From IMG/VR virus record IMGVR_UViG_3300017991_000002, positions 141,368-205,367 of that record: a stretch of DNA of 64,000 nt; one strand, given 5' to 3'. Under the pieces are notes generated by a model that worked only from the letters and a program-made list of their open reading frames with translations, did no database searches and was not told the origin of the DNA. Numbering within the stretch: the stretch's first letter is position 1; every line of letters starts with the position of its first letter. Origin of the DNA: a virus. Both the position numbers and the translations under genes were made by a program. Of the stretch, positions 19,001-27,048 are shown one piece after another.

Positions 19001-19337
19001 ATAAGCCTTTGTCGTCCTTGACGCCCAGGGTTCTCCTTTCGACTCTTATCTTCTTTATTCCCTTCTCAATATCATCTAGAGTATCCTTACTCTTTTTCCC
19101 AAAAATCCTCCAACCTTTGTTCATCTCCTTCATACGATCATTGCCCAGTTTTATCTTATCCCATACGCCTTTAAGAGAGTGATTGACTTTGGACATGGAG
19201 GGAGGAACCAGGGCCTTCGTTGCCTTGGCTACTTTCTGAAGACCGAGAAGTCCACCCTTTGCTTTATCAAGCGCACTTGTCTCCGTCTTAAAACTTAAAT
19301 TAAAATTAAGAGCTTGGAAGGAGGGAGATTCAGGCAT
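16038..19337 (-). CDS. Tail tape measure protein
   Basis: 1099 residues with GGAGGAAAG before ATG 19337. The N-terminal 150 residues are basic and alpha-helical. Residues about 230-560 hold the tape-measure core, for example SEVMQDAINWGYRARRGLEK, ATGVAVGEMSEFVFKLEGLY and MPVDMILKIRRMSDENIKDI. Several long hydrophobic stretches follow (LNALAKGFLALPAPIRAVIS, IWAAVVAVWSFLWPVLAVAA), with more tryptophan-rich amphipathic segments up to residue 1000. The C-terminal 100 residues are helical and polar. At the usual 0.15 nm per residue this would set a tail of about 165 nm (inference). Its position downstream of tube and chaperone fits. Confidence 0.9.
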   Translation of the reverse strand: MPESPSFQALNFNLSFKTETSALDKAKGGLLGLQKVAKATKALVPPSMSKVNHSLKGVWDKIKLGNDRMKEMNKGWRIFGKKSKDTLDDIEKGIKKIRVERRTLGVKDDKGLWGAAAPQLGGVAMGLAQQAAPQAAAVASGIASSAAEGLNHQLLDQDSLLNKVTGTMHQMSSAARLVGKSLPFDPMVQYVGLLRGVYARATGQAIKDTSTLSYKMTHLGNTLKNIVARGIEHVANNWEEWISRVTIGVGVLIAAKVEDRVTEMMRHVNMSTTEVYKYMDSLGLIAGQTYASFDKVSEVMQDAINWGYRARRGLEKFVSTTIKLSEATGVAVGEMSEFVFKLEGLYKIKTDKIFEVAGAMKYVADNSAASMDRLLAHVNEAEEALLLMPQNVMEDTIPMMAAWSGAMESFWIDPAPIMKSFSAMTNIADEQGMRLLNIVATSLGKTGPELQRQILHVGGPGTVEDVFQGVIQSIREMPAPMVAEYRQFFADVLGMPVDMILKIRRMSDENIKDIGKMTKEAMEKSKRSKELMETWKMMHKTFVDMFMNVGKVFKSVLMTLGAPILILLKVTVWPFLWALNALAKGFLALPAPIRAVISILMLLMTLWGGLIIFQLKRIALTKVMVGLQTLFGKVIKRSTILEKIYNGVRAFGNKIYAASIGRLKSLIKVQKVETAVTNAATMADKRNIAATKMSAAWDWLSVKSTWAKTFAQKAYKIAIVDGWKYLVMYATGESIATIGAMGFTSAIWAAVVAVWSFLWPVLAVAAAIAAVWVAFKYGPQILQKVLLWMENFSSRLDDAIDYMTKLPDKVFVFMEQAGDKLIDLIKRIPTILQQKGPAIAWMLMKVMKTYWKILIFQLPKLGRAIFIAQVKLLGGLIVLLVKITLRAVWAILKLLPKLWGWAGGKILAGMKGFGSAFLDALIWPFKMFKKYLLAPIRYLIDMFTWAWKFLFGNTVWDFKGWISTVYELFKSFVGMIVDLFKGPWKLITAPLKAITRLFSGDRVEVVAAGGASNVKPSNARLPSKPGEGPLPGLEGLESGQDEIIAVLKEILAVLKDRGDGGNPETNSKLQETLLRLAVPLTGAPNALSSLTKIIGAFEG

Positions 19338-19396
19338 TCACTTTCCTCCAAGAACGTTAAGGTCCAAAATAAAAAGAGATTACAGTAGCGTGTTCG

Positions 19397-20233
19397 TTAC
19401 CTTTTCGGAGCGTCGTGTATATGACGTTTCCAATACGCAACGTCCGATGCCGAGACCGGTTCACCTACATTCTTTCTTTCTACTGCTCCTCGTTCATTGT
19501 AAATGTATTCTCCCGGTCGTGCCCAATAAATATTCGGATCTTTTTTCTCGCCTGCTCTCGGTCTTCCCCGGCCTCTCGATAGCATCACCCAGTCAGGGTT
19601 TGCCGGGTGGGGTTGAAACTTTGGAGGATCGGTTCTTTGCTCCTCTGGATGCTTCCGTCTTTCTGCCGCCTCGAGCTCCCTATTCTTCATTTGATAATAA
19701 CCTGACAAGGGCACTCTTTTCCTTATTATCGGTTTCGATGTAAGAGTTGATCCGGTAAATGTCCTGTCCCTTACATCTACATCGCCCGTTTTCAGAAACA
19801 TAGGGGGCATTTTCATCCCAAGGATATTGTAATCAGGAGTCTTAAAACCGACATGAAAAGCATCGCCAGCTATCTCATACTCAACCTCACTGGCCCGAGG
19901 AGCTTGGGTAGCAAACTTCTGCTCTATTGACCATCTAACGCTCCCGTCTCGAAGTGTCTTTATAGTCAGCTCCATCTGAAATCTAATATCTCGAAACGGG
20001 CCAAATGGCGGACGATAAACAAAATAAGTCTTAAATTGTCCACGCTTCCCACCCATAACAGTTCTCAGGATCTTCGTCGGGACAATACCCATCTTTTTTA
20101 ATTTCCTGATGAGATGGAGACCAGTGCTCCCCACCGTTTCCGGATTACCATGTCCCTGATTCTCGGCATATTTTAATACATTCTTATAGAACTGATTTTC
20201 GAGCTGTCCATGCGGAGGTACTTGTCTTGTCAT
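19397..20233 (-). CDS. Unrecognised tail-cluster protein
   Basis: 278 residues. The start overlaps the stop of the 62-residue gene (ATGA). It is basic, with a beta-rich middle (MELTIKTLRDGSVRWSIEQK, EVEYEIAGDAFHVGFKTPDY) and a proline/arginine-rich C-terminus (HPANPDWVMLSRGRGRPRAG). I do not recognise a family. Its place between the gp26-like chaperone genes and the tape measure suggests a tail assembly or hub role. Confidence 0.6.
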   Translation of the reverse strand: MTRQVPPHGQLENQFYKNVLKYAENQGHGNPETVGSTGLHLIRKLKKMGIVPTKILRTVMGGKRGQFKTYFVYRPPFGPFRDIRFQMELTIKTLRDGSVRWSIEQKFATQAPRASEVEYEIAGDAFHVGFKTPDYNILGMKMPPMFLKTGDVDVRDRTFTGSTLTSKPIIRKRVPLSGYYQMKNRELEAAERRKHPEEQRTDPPKFQPHPANPDWVMLSRGRGRPRAGEKKDPNIYWARPGEYIYNERGAVERKNVGEPVSASDVAYWKRHIHDAPKR

Positions 20234-20418
20234 CGTTTAAAACTCCCAGCATTTGGCCTTTTGAAGGACCGTTTGCTTTTGTTTGCTTCCCTTTCCTCTT
20301 CTTTCTTTGTCTCAACCAATTGGCGATACAAATAATTCCTCTCTTCCGAGGGCATAAACTCCGTCGCAGAGTAATCTATTCCAGCATGGTATGCCAGCTG
20401 GAATTGCTGTTTCAGCAC
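20230..20418 (-). CDS. Small tail assembly protein after gp26-like gene
   Basis: 62 residues starting at GTG 20418, one base after the stop of the gp26-like gene, with GGGGCGAG upstream. It reads LAYHAGIDYSATEFMPSEER then NYLYRQLVETKKEEEREANK, and has a basic tail. The 'PxxERxxLxxxL..tKkeee' pattern is like the short helical proteins that follow gp26-type chaperone genes in T4-like phages (gp51-type position). The close junction would also allow a frameshift fusion, as in other tail assembly chaperones, but I see no clear slippery site. Confidence 0.55.
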   Translation of the reverse strand: MLKQQFQLAYHAGIDYSATEFMPSEERNYLYRQLVETKKEEEREANKSKRSFKRPNAGSFKR

Positions 20419-20419
20419 A

Positions 20420-21370
20420 TCACTCGCCCCTTCCTGGGGCAGGACGAAAAAACTCGGCTGTAAAAGGCATTATAAACTCATTGATCTTGTTACATCTCGG
20501 ACATCTTTCCAACATCTCCGTATCAATCCCGCAATCATTATCGCGTATGGCAGCTTGCAGGGCCATGGAATCCCCGCCAATTAACTTTTCAACAAACTCA
20601 ATCTTATCCTTCATCAGTTGGGTATCGGAGACATCAATATTGTCCAGTGTCTCGATCAGCAAAGCAGTCCTGTATATATACGCAGGATCTCCTTGCTTTT
20701 TAGCTACTGTCCTCTTCTTACCTCTGCCTCCAAGCATTCTCTCAGAATACTTGGCAATCATGACCTCATCGCTTCCTCGAGGCAGTCTAAAGCCTACTTT
20801 CTTCCCACTCATAGGAAGAACAACTTCAAATGGTTCCTGTACGTCATCCTCTAGATATATGGTTTCAAAATCGTCTGGAATATTAACCGTTTTAGTGAAA
20901 TCAAATCCACAGGCATCACAGGTAACCGAAAATGTGTAGTCCTGACCATAAGAGGTAGCTCTTAACATCAAGAGGGTATAAAACCTATCACTCGACAGAA
21001 ACATCGAGGGTTTGAGGTCTGGACCCATAACTACACACCTCTGGAAAATGGTATCGATAACCTCCGTCAGATCACCAGAGGCCCCAGCCAACAATTTTTC
21101 CTCTCTCGCCGTCATCGGTATTACATTAAGCTTACCATCCGGTAACAGCCCATCATATAACAAACCCCTCGAAGGGAGTCTAATAAACTGTACCGGAGCC
21201 TCCTTATAGGAAAAGGCAGCAGCCAGATCTGACGAGACATTGGATCTCTTTATCCTTCGCTGCTCCATTGGTGGAGGCTTTGACACTTCCGATGACGTCT
21301 CAATATTTTTCTCTACATCTTTTGGCAGTTCATGCTTACCTTCAGGAAAACCTTTTGTTTCCTCTGACAT
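20420..21370 (-). CDS. gp26-like baseplate/tail assembly chaperone with C4 zinc ribbon
   Basis: 316 residues with AAGGAGGATAAT before ATG 21370. After a polar 55-residue leader it has VQFIRLPSRGLLYDGLLPDG and MTAREEKLLAGASGDL, the opening pattern of T4 gp26-family proteins. Two CxxC pairs (CDACGF near residue 172 and CPRCNK near 296) can form one zinc site. The helical middle has FYTLLMLRATSYGQDYTFSV. In T4, gp26 is needed for baseplate hub assembly, and in related phages it acts before the tape measure, which matches the order here. Confidence 0.8.
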   Translation of the reverse strand: MSEETKGFPEGKHELPKDVEKNIETSSEVSKPPPMEQRRIKRSNVSSDLAAAFSYKEAPVQFIRLPSRGLLYDGLLPDGKLNVIPMTAREEKLLAGASGDLTEVIDTIFQRCVVMGPDLKPSMFLSSDRFYTLLMLRATSYGQDYTFSVTCDACGFDFTKTVNIPDDFETIYLEDDVQEPFEVVLPMSGKKVGFRLPRGSDEVMIAKYSERMLGGRGKKRTVAKKQGDPAYIYRTALLIETLDNIDVSDTQLMKDKIEFVEKLIGGDSMALQAAIRDNDCGIDTEMLERCPRCNKINEFIMPFTAEFFRPAPGRGE

Positions 21371-21440
21371 ATTATCCTCCTTGGATATTGCTTACGAAAA
21401 TAACCACAAAACGCTAACTTTTGTTACTCTATTTTTTATT

Positions 21441-21992
21441 TTACAGGCCACCTGTTCCGCCGGCTCCGCCTTTCCACTCAACATGCTCATAACGCAAAGT
21501 CACTTCGATCTTCACGATATCGTTGGCAGTATAGTCAAGGGTTCCGAAGTTAACAGCAGTTGGCCACACTCCTGCTAAAAACCAATGACCGGCTTCGTCT
21601 CCCCCATCGTGTCCGACAGAGTACGCAATAACATCGGCCGTGGCTTTATAGTCAGACTGTCTTCCAATCGTTCCACCGGAAGCTCCACCAAACGACCCGG
21701 CATCATATACTTTCTGATACCAATTCCAGATTGTTGCAGCAGTTCCAGCATCCACAAAATCACGTAGTGTTAATGTTCCAGTTTCATAGGAAGCCTTACC
21801 GGCGACCCAAATCCTTGAATTCCAATATGGAAGTTCTATCTCTTCATTGGTAACATTCGGCAAGAAAGCAGACTCCACAGAGATCTTAATACTTTCACCG
21901 CCTGGAGATCCTCCGGGCAGCGCTATATCGATCTCAAAGTCAAACTGCCGAACCGGCTCATAACTCTGAAGTCTGGTTGCAAGTTCTACCAT
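21441..21992 (-). CDS. Tail tube protein (T4 gp19-like)
   Basis: 183 residues with AGGAGAGGG before ATG 21992. The sequence has the gp19-type strands: SYEPVRQFDFEIDIALPGGS, SAFLPNVTNEEIELPYWNSR, ETGTLTLRDFVDAGTAATIW, NWYQKVYDAG, and a C-terminal IVKIEVTLRYEHVEW. It directly follows the sheath gene. Length is close to the 163 residues of T4 gp19. It would polymerise as the inner tube of the contractile tail. Confidence 0.9.
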   Translation of the reverse strand: MVELATRLQSYEPVRQFDFEIDIALPGGSPGGESIKISVESAFLPNVTNEEIELPYWNSRIWVAGKASYETGTLTLRDFVDAGTAATIWNWYQKVYDAGSFGGASGGTIGRQSDYKATADVIAYSVGHDGGDEAGHWFLAGVWPTAVNFGTLDYTANDIVKIEVTLRYEHVEWKGGAGGTGGL

Positions 21993-22015
21993 TAGCCCTC
22001 TCCTGTTTTAAAGAG

Positions 22016-22037
22016 GGCGGGGACGTGAATCCCCGCC
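22016..22037 (-). terminator. Hairpin between sheath and tube genes
   Basis: A perfect 8-bp stem (GGCGGGGA / TCCCCGCC) with a 6-base loop lies 6 bases after the sheath stop codon and before the tube ribosome binding site. On the transcript strand it is followed by CTCTTTAAAA, a weak U-run. It may attenuate transcription between sheath and tube or protect the 3' end of the sheath mRNA. Confidence 0.55.
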
Positions 22038-22043
22038 GCTTCA

Positions 22044-25000
22044 TTAATATTCTAATTCCTCAAACGAGGCACCGGTTGACAGGATGACAAAATCAACGGT
22101 AATAATTTCCGCAGCCTTCGTGGGCTTCAGATAAATACGACCATTCATCTCATTTCTGTCAATCTGGTCCGGAGGATTGGTTGATTCATCACAAATAACT
22201 CGAAACTCGTAAACACCCCGACGGTTCTGGATATTGGTAAAGATCGGGGTAACGAGATTCACAAACCGTCTCCACGTAACCGGATCATTCGGTTCAAACA
22301 CCAAGTATTTCACCACAGTAGCAACGATTTTCCGTGCATACAGCAGTAAACGTCTGACGTTCACTCGATCCAGTGCAGTAGGTGCCCGCTGTGCAGTTCT
22401 CTGGCCCCAAATCGTAATACCGTCCGGATAGAAGTTGACAATCGGGTTCACAACATTTGGATAGCCATACATTAAATCCCGATCGCCTTGGTTTGGAGAC
22501 ATCTCGAGATCTATAGCAGCAATGATGTGTGCTCTATTGTATCCAGCGGGTGCATACCATGGTTCAGACACATAGTCAGTATATGCATACACTGCAGCTA
22601 CATGCCCGCTCGGGGGCGTCCACACTTCAACCGCATTGTACGAATCATATACCTTGACCCACGGCCAATAGATGGCTGCATAGGACGAGTTGATTGCCTG
22701 CCCGGGTGAATAAGATCCTTGACGATTGGACCAATCAACCACCGACTGAGGACCCGTAAGACCGAACGGGGGATCCAGAATGCACATACAATCAGCCCTG
22801 TTCTCACACATCGAAATCATATACGTATGAACTGCCGTTGCCGAAACTCCAGGAACGATAACAAGGTTCACATCCAAGGTTTCAGCATTAGCATAGATAT
22901 GGAGACCCGTAGGATCACCGGAAGGATCAGCTGCGACACCGATGTAATCGGCCTCAGAAAGAGCTCCAGTTCCATTTGACCCCTGCAGGGCAACCGTAGC
23001 ACCGAATGCATAGGTTCCATAGGCCGGAGGCAACCCAATGCCACCATCCTCAGCAACCATATATTTCGATGGATTATAATCTGACGCTTCTGTCCCAAGC
23101 TGTGTTTCGATGAAACTATCAGCATCAGTATCGTTGACAGTCAAGTTGTCAAAAGACGCAACTCGTGTCCCGCTGTAATACAGATCGATCTTGAAAGCAT
23201 CACGAAACTCGTAGTAGGGAGAATCCTCCACTGGTTCAGCTGGGTTGTCAGTCACCCATTGATCATGCTGTGTCTTCTGGTAACCCTCATCGACAATAGC
23301 GGACAAGTTATTACCGTCCGTTCCGGGGGTCTGGGCGATCAACGTAAACGTCGCCTGCTCAGTTCCCGTTCCCCAGTGAACTGAATTATCAAGCCCGAGA
23401 GGGGTGTCTGCAGTACTTGCTGCATCCACAAGCAGAGAAGCCGCCGGGCCTTCAAGAGTCGTTGTGATCCTAACATAATTCTTGTAATTCGAAGCTGTTG
23501 CTCCAGTCAGCCCGCTAAGATCGGCAATGACTGCATCAGTCGTAACCGTTCCGGACGTCAGAGTAAACGATTGAGAGGCAGACCCGGCTACAGCACCTGG
23601 CCCCGCTTCAACGTAACCGGCCTGGAAGACATTCGTCCCAACCGTTCCTGCAGCAACTGCAATCGTCGAAGAGGTTCCTAACGTCGGTGTCGTTTCATCA
23701 TTACTGATGAAATAAAAATAACCGTTGCTCCACTCAACTTTGATGTTCTGGTTTCCGGGCCATGCGAGTCCATTAATTGCGGACTCCATTACTTGTGCCA
23801 CGTCAGACATATCAGCAGCAGACGTAAAGTCCATACTGGAAGCTTCCAGGGCCCCAGCACCATCCAAATTGACCTGAATCGAACCATTCGAGATTGCTTG
23901 AAAGTTCGAAAGGTTGGCAGTGCTGTCACCAGATCTATAGTAACCAAAAGGGTTAACCCATACGGTTAATGCAACATCCCCATCAGTGCCTACCTCAGAT
24001 GCAGGTATTGATATACCAGAACCAAAGACATCCGTATATCCTTCAATCGTAGAGGGGACCGTCTTGAACTCTATCTCCCCCGAAGACCCGATCGTATTGG
24101 TTCTGACGTAGACATAGGTATTAGCGCCGATCGTTTCCGGCCAAGCGGTAATACCAGTCGTCCCCGCATTTATATCATCACACATGTGCTGGGCAGTAGT
24201 ATTGGTATCCCTGAACCTGACTTCTTGGTCGGCTCCTCCATCGACAGCGAGGATGATAACATCATTTCCATCCGAACCTGCTGTAGGAGTTACCGTAGCC
24301 ATTACCATATAGCTGGCACCATGAACGTCCGTCCCCGTCCCACCCGGAACAGAGGTGAATGTGGCATTGACATTACTTCCAGTCTCATTGACGTCTGACT
24401 CGAAGGAGAAATGATTTCCTCCGACATAGGTGAAATTCTCATTCCTGCTCGTAGCCGCCCGAATACCAGCCTGGATTGTGGCAGCAACATCATTCAGATC
24501 AAGATCGGATGTAAAATCAAGACCGGTTATATCGATGTTCGATGAAGATCCAGCCCTGTCAGTGTAAACCATCCTGAACTCACCGTCAGAAACCAACTGG
24601 AAAGCAGCCAGGTTTCCGGAAGAAGTTCCACCAATACACTTGAACGTCGTTGATTCAGTAATGGAATACGTTTGGGCCTCTTCACCTTCAATTGTTCCAT
24701 AGGTTGCGGCGCTTAAGGTAAAGGAACCTTCATTAGCGCCGGTAATAAGTGCCGGTCCTTCCTCGGCCGGAATTTCGGCCTTTGCCTTCGTTTCTGATCC
24801 ATCAGTAATTCTAACAAAGTAACTCTGGTTACCTTTGGACATAAACTGAAGGTGGGCCAACGTAGCAAGGTGATCACTGCTCGGGTTACCAAACTCACGG
24901 ATGAATTGGGTATGACTCGAGATATAAATCGCCTCGTTGACCGGTCCCTTTGTTGCAGTCCCCAAATTACCAAGAATACTGGTCGATATCTGGGGAGCAT

Positions 25001-25055
25001 ACAACGAAAGGTCTATTTCTCTTATGTATACTCCTGGAGATACATAAACTGGCAT
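22044..25055 (-). CDS. Contractile tail sheath protein, enlarged
   Basis: 1003 residues, much longer than the 659 of T4 gp18. The start has AAGGGAGGTATGCT upstream. Residues 1-95 (VYVSPGVYIREIDLSLYAPQ, SHTQFIREFGNPSSDHLATL, FVRITDG) and residues about 690-1003 (VPGVSATAVHTYMISMCENR, RRLLLYARKIVATVVKYLVF, VTIPFT-like LVTPIFTNIQNRRGVYEFRV, GRIYLKPTKAAEIITVDFVI) are the conserved sheath domains. Between them are at least three beta modules (for example IDITGLDFTSDLDLNDVAAT and EASSMDFTSAADMSDVAQVM). These would form surface protrusions on the sheath. Confidence 0.93.
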   Translation of the reverse strand: MPVYVSPGVYIREIDLSLYAPQISTSILGNLGTATKGPVNEAIYISSHTQFIREFGNPSSDHLATLAHLQFMSKGNQSYFVRITDGSETKAKAEIPAEEGPALITGANEGSFTLSAATYGTIEGEEAQTYSITESTTFKCIGGTSSGNLAAFQLVSDGEFRMVYTDRAGSSSNIDITGLDFTSDLDLNDVAATIQAGIRAATSRNENFTYVGGNHFSFESDVNETGSNVNATFTSVPGGTGTDVHGASYMVMATVTPTAGSDGNDVIILAVDGGADQEVRFRDTNTTAQHMCDDINAGTTGITAWPETIGANTYVYVRTNTIGSSGEIEFKTVPSTIEGYTDVFGSGISIPASEVGTDGDVALTVWVNPFGYYRSGDSTANLSNFQAISNGSIQVNLDGAGALEASSMDFTSAADMSDVAQVMESAINGLAWPGNQNIKVEWSNGYFYFISNDETTPTLGTSSTIAVAAGTVGTNVFQAGYVEAGPGAVAGSASQSFTLTSGTVTTDAVIADLSGLTGATASNYKNYVRITTTLEGPAASLLVDAASTADTPLGLDNSVHWGTGTEQATFTLIAQTPGTDGNNLSAIVDEGYQKTQHDQWVTDNPAEPVEDSPYYEFRDAFKIDLYYSGTRVASFDNLTVNDTDADSFIETQLGTEASDYNPSKYMVAEDGGIGLPPAYGTYAFGATVALQGSNGTGALSEADYIGVAADPSGDPTGLHIYANAETLDVNLVIVPGVSATAVHTYMISMCENRADCMCILDPPFGLTGPQSVVDWSNRQGSYSPGQAINSSYAAIYWPWVKVYDSYNAVEVWTPPSGHVAAVYAYTDYVSEPWYAPAGYNRAHIIAAIDLEMSPNQGDRDLMYGYPNVVNPIVNFYPDGITIWGQRTAQRAPTALDRVNVRRLLLYARKIVATVVKYLVFEPNDPVTWRRFVNLVTPIFTNIQNRRGVYEFRVICDESTNPPDQIDRNEMNGRIYLKPTKAAEIITVDFVILSTGASFEELEY

Positions 25056-25067
25056 AGCATACCTCCC

Positions 25068-25385
25068 TTATTTACCCTTCTTCCGGGTCTTTTTTCGTTT
25101 TGTCGATGACCTTCTATTCCGAGACGTGTTCTTTTCAACCTTCGGGCTCTCTGGGACAGGAATCTCTTCCTTCTTTATACCAGATTTTACCTCTTTTGGC
25201 CACTCAATATCGACACGATCACGCTCGTAAAGATCCTGACAATGACCGCTCAGCTCCTCTTCCTTTATCAACGCAAAACCTTTCTTCTTAATCCATATCT
25301 GCCGGAGATTCTTCGGATCTGACGGATTTTTAAGAAGGACTGGAAGGGCCTGTGCCATTCGATTGATTAATTTTACTTTACTCAT
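25068..25385 (-). CDS. Small protein with lysine/arginine-rich tail, next to sheath
   Basis: 105 residues from ATG 25385, chosen because GTGGAGGTT lies just upstream; the frame is open to 25400. The N-terminus (MSKVKLINRMAQALPVLLKN) is followed by KGFALIKEEELSGHCQDLYE. The last 35 residues are almost all K, R, S and T. It lies between the gp15-like gene and the sheath. Function not recognised; the basic tail could bind nucleic acid or an acidic partner. Confidence 0.6.
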   Translation of the reverse strand: MSKVKLINRMAQALPVLLKNPSDPKNLRQIWIKKKGFALIKEEELSGHCQDLYERDRVDIEWPKEVKSGIKKEEIPVPESPKVEKNTSRNRRSSTKRKKTRKKGK

Positions 25386-25403
25386 GCTTAACCTCCACAA
25401 AGT

Positions 25404-26081
25404 TTATTCCGAATACTCAAGACTTTCCAAAGTCTGAATTGTTCCATCTGCTCTTTCTTCTATAAAACAAACAATTTCCTTCCTTACCGTTGGGACATTA
25501 AATGTATCTTCAAAAGCCCATCCTTCTATCAACATCTGTATCTGATGCTTCAACATCCTATCAGCATCCTCACCTGGTTCAAGATCAGACAAATCATCAG
25601 TCGTTACAATAGATGCATGACAGGGGACTGAGTGATAAGGAGGGCCATAATTAACATCTATTTTATACATAGGCCAATACCTGCTTAAATAATTTTCAGC
25701 CACCTCTTGGAGGCTGTATCTTTTTTTGTCCCAAACTGTTATCTGGTAATTAACATTAAAAGGAGTAGCTCTTCGCAGCTGGCTTACAGCATTTCTATCA
25801 TCGGAGTATTCAACTTTCCGATGAAAGACTCTGGCATACCTCATTTGATCAAGCTCCGGGATCAACCGCTGAACACTGACATACGGGAGTGGAATATTGG
25901 CATGGTTTTTAATTTTTAATACTTTCATAAGAACAGACAATGCTCTTCTTGGCGTTGACAAAACTGTTGGAACATACTTACCCTCATACTTCAGAGTGGC
26001 CACGTCATTAGCTACGGCCACATCAATCGGCCGAAATAGATTAGACCTTTCGGGATACTGCATCGTTCTGGTTGTTGTCAT
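25404..26081 (-). CDS. Tail terminator/sheath stabiliser-like protein (T4 gp15-like)
   Basis: 225 residues; the start overlaps the upstream stop (ATGA). The middle has RRATPFNVNYQITVWDKKRY then SLQEVAENYLSRYWPMYKID. This resembles the gp15-type pattern 'R..P...nY.l.vw.k...d..qI.eqil.yF.P...i'. It is followed by a receptor-like CHASIVTTDDLSDLEPGEDA and a C-terminal FNVPTVRKEIVCFIEE. It sits directly before the sheath gene, where the tail completion/sheath stabiliser gene lies in related phages. Confidence 0.6.
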   Translation of the reverse strand: MTTTRTMQYPERSNLFRPIDVAVANDVATLKYEGKYVPTVLSTPRRALSVLMKVLKIKNHANIPLPYVSVQRLIPELDQMRYARVFHRKVEYSDDRNAVSQLRRATPFNVNYQITVWDKKRYSLQEVAENYLSRYWPMYKIDVNYGPPYHSVPCHASIVTTDDLSDLEPGEDADRMLKHQIQMLIEGWAFEDTFNVPTVRKEIVCFIEERADGTIQTLESLEYSE

Positions 26082-26506
26082 TCAAGCGCCTCTTTGAATA
26101 ATTCCAAATGTTCTTTTAGTATTTTCTGTCCTATTTCCTGCTTCCTATTCCGTAGCTTATCTACAGCTTCTTTAATATGAGGTGACCTTCTTTCCCTTTC
26201 TCCGGCAACCACCTGATATGTCCTTCCGGTTTCCGTATGCCTCCCTTTTCTGAACTTGACAACTGCCCCATCCTCTGTCGGCTCAACAACTATCGAGTCA
26301 GCGAGATCAGAGGACGCTTTAGCTTTATCGACCTTATTACCCCACGGGGTGTCGTCACGTCGTATGGCTTTTTTCACCTCTTCCCCGACAACCTGGGCCT
26401 CTTTCAGGAGGACACGTCTCGAATTATTGAATCCTTTACTTTTCATGATCTGGGTCATGGTATCAAAAAATGAGGGATTCAGCGATGTAATCTTAACCTC
26501 AGTCAT
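26078..26506 (-). CDS. Putative neck/tail completion protein
   Basis: About 142 residues from ATG 26506, which lies one base after the stop of the upstream gene with GGAAAAT before it; an in-frame ATG at 26533 also exists. It is helical at the start (LNPSFFDTMTQIMKSKGFNN, SRRVLLKEAQVVGEEVKKAI) and end. A short strand region (DSIVVEPTEDGAVVKFRKG) and then GRTYQVVAGERERRSPHIKE follow. The layout recalls HK97 gp10-type tail completion proteins, but the match is loose. Confidence 0.5.
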   Translation of the reverse strand: MTEVKITSLNPSFFDTMTQIMKSKGFNNSRRVLLKEAQVVGEEVKKAIRRDDTPWGNKVDKAKASSDLADSIVVEPTEDGAVVKFRKGRHTETGRTYQVVAGERERRSPHIKEAVDKLRNRKQEIGQKILKEHLELFKEALE

Positions 26507-26507
26507 A

Positions 26508-27044
26508 TCAATTTTCCGGATAAAGGGGATCATACCTCATCGGCTCTTCCCCTAACTCACCTTCCTGATCATCGGGCTTGTTAACATAAGGATCAACTCG
26601 ATCGTCAACAATCGAAGACCCTCTTCTCATCTTCGTTGAATAACCTCTCTCCAGATACAGGTTCTCATTCATTATATGGGACTCAAGGCTTTCGTCCATA
26701 ACCTCAAATTCCTTATCATCGACGATAAAGACATCTCCTGACTTTATTATCACATCCTCACCCGTCATGACTTCTGTAGAACACCAGATAATCAGATCCC
26801 TCTCTTCATCCTTTCCAAATAACGTCAATAACCGTGATCGTTCGACATTATAATCAACAAACGCCGGGAGCTCCACCGGTCTTACATCAAAGACCGCATC
26901 TTTTGATTCCCCATAAAGCAAATCAGTTTCTTCGTCGTCAATCATCCTGGGGTAATATTTAATCTCAGGAAAAAACAGTCGATGCGTCTCCTCATTAACT
27001 CCTTTGAGGAAAGTAATATCCTTCGGTCCTGGGAGTAGTACCAC
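26508..27044 (-). CDS. Putative head-tail connector/neck protein
   Basis: About 178 residues from GTG 27044, which has GGGGAT upstream and lies 4 bases after the preceding gene's stop; the frame is open to GTG 27083. Key parts are TLFGKDEERDLIIWCSTEVM and IIKSGDVFIVDDKEFEVMDE. The 'GD.fivd...yeV' strand pair is common in head-closure and tail-joining proteins. Its neighbours (neck protein upstream, completion protein downstream) agree. The assignment is inference from pattern and place. Confidence 0.5.
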   Translation of the reverse strand: MVLLPGPKDITFLKGVNEETHRLFFPEIKYYPRMIDDEETDLLYGESKDAVFDVRPVELPAFVDYNVERSRLLTLFGKDEERDLIIWCSTEVMTGEDVIIKSGDVFIVDDKEFEVMDESLESHIMNENLYLERGYSTKMRRGSSIVDDRVDPYVNKPDDQEGELGEEPMRYDPLYPEN

Positions 27045-27048
27045 AATA

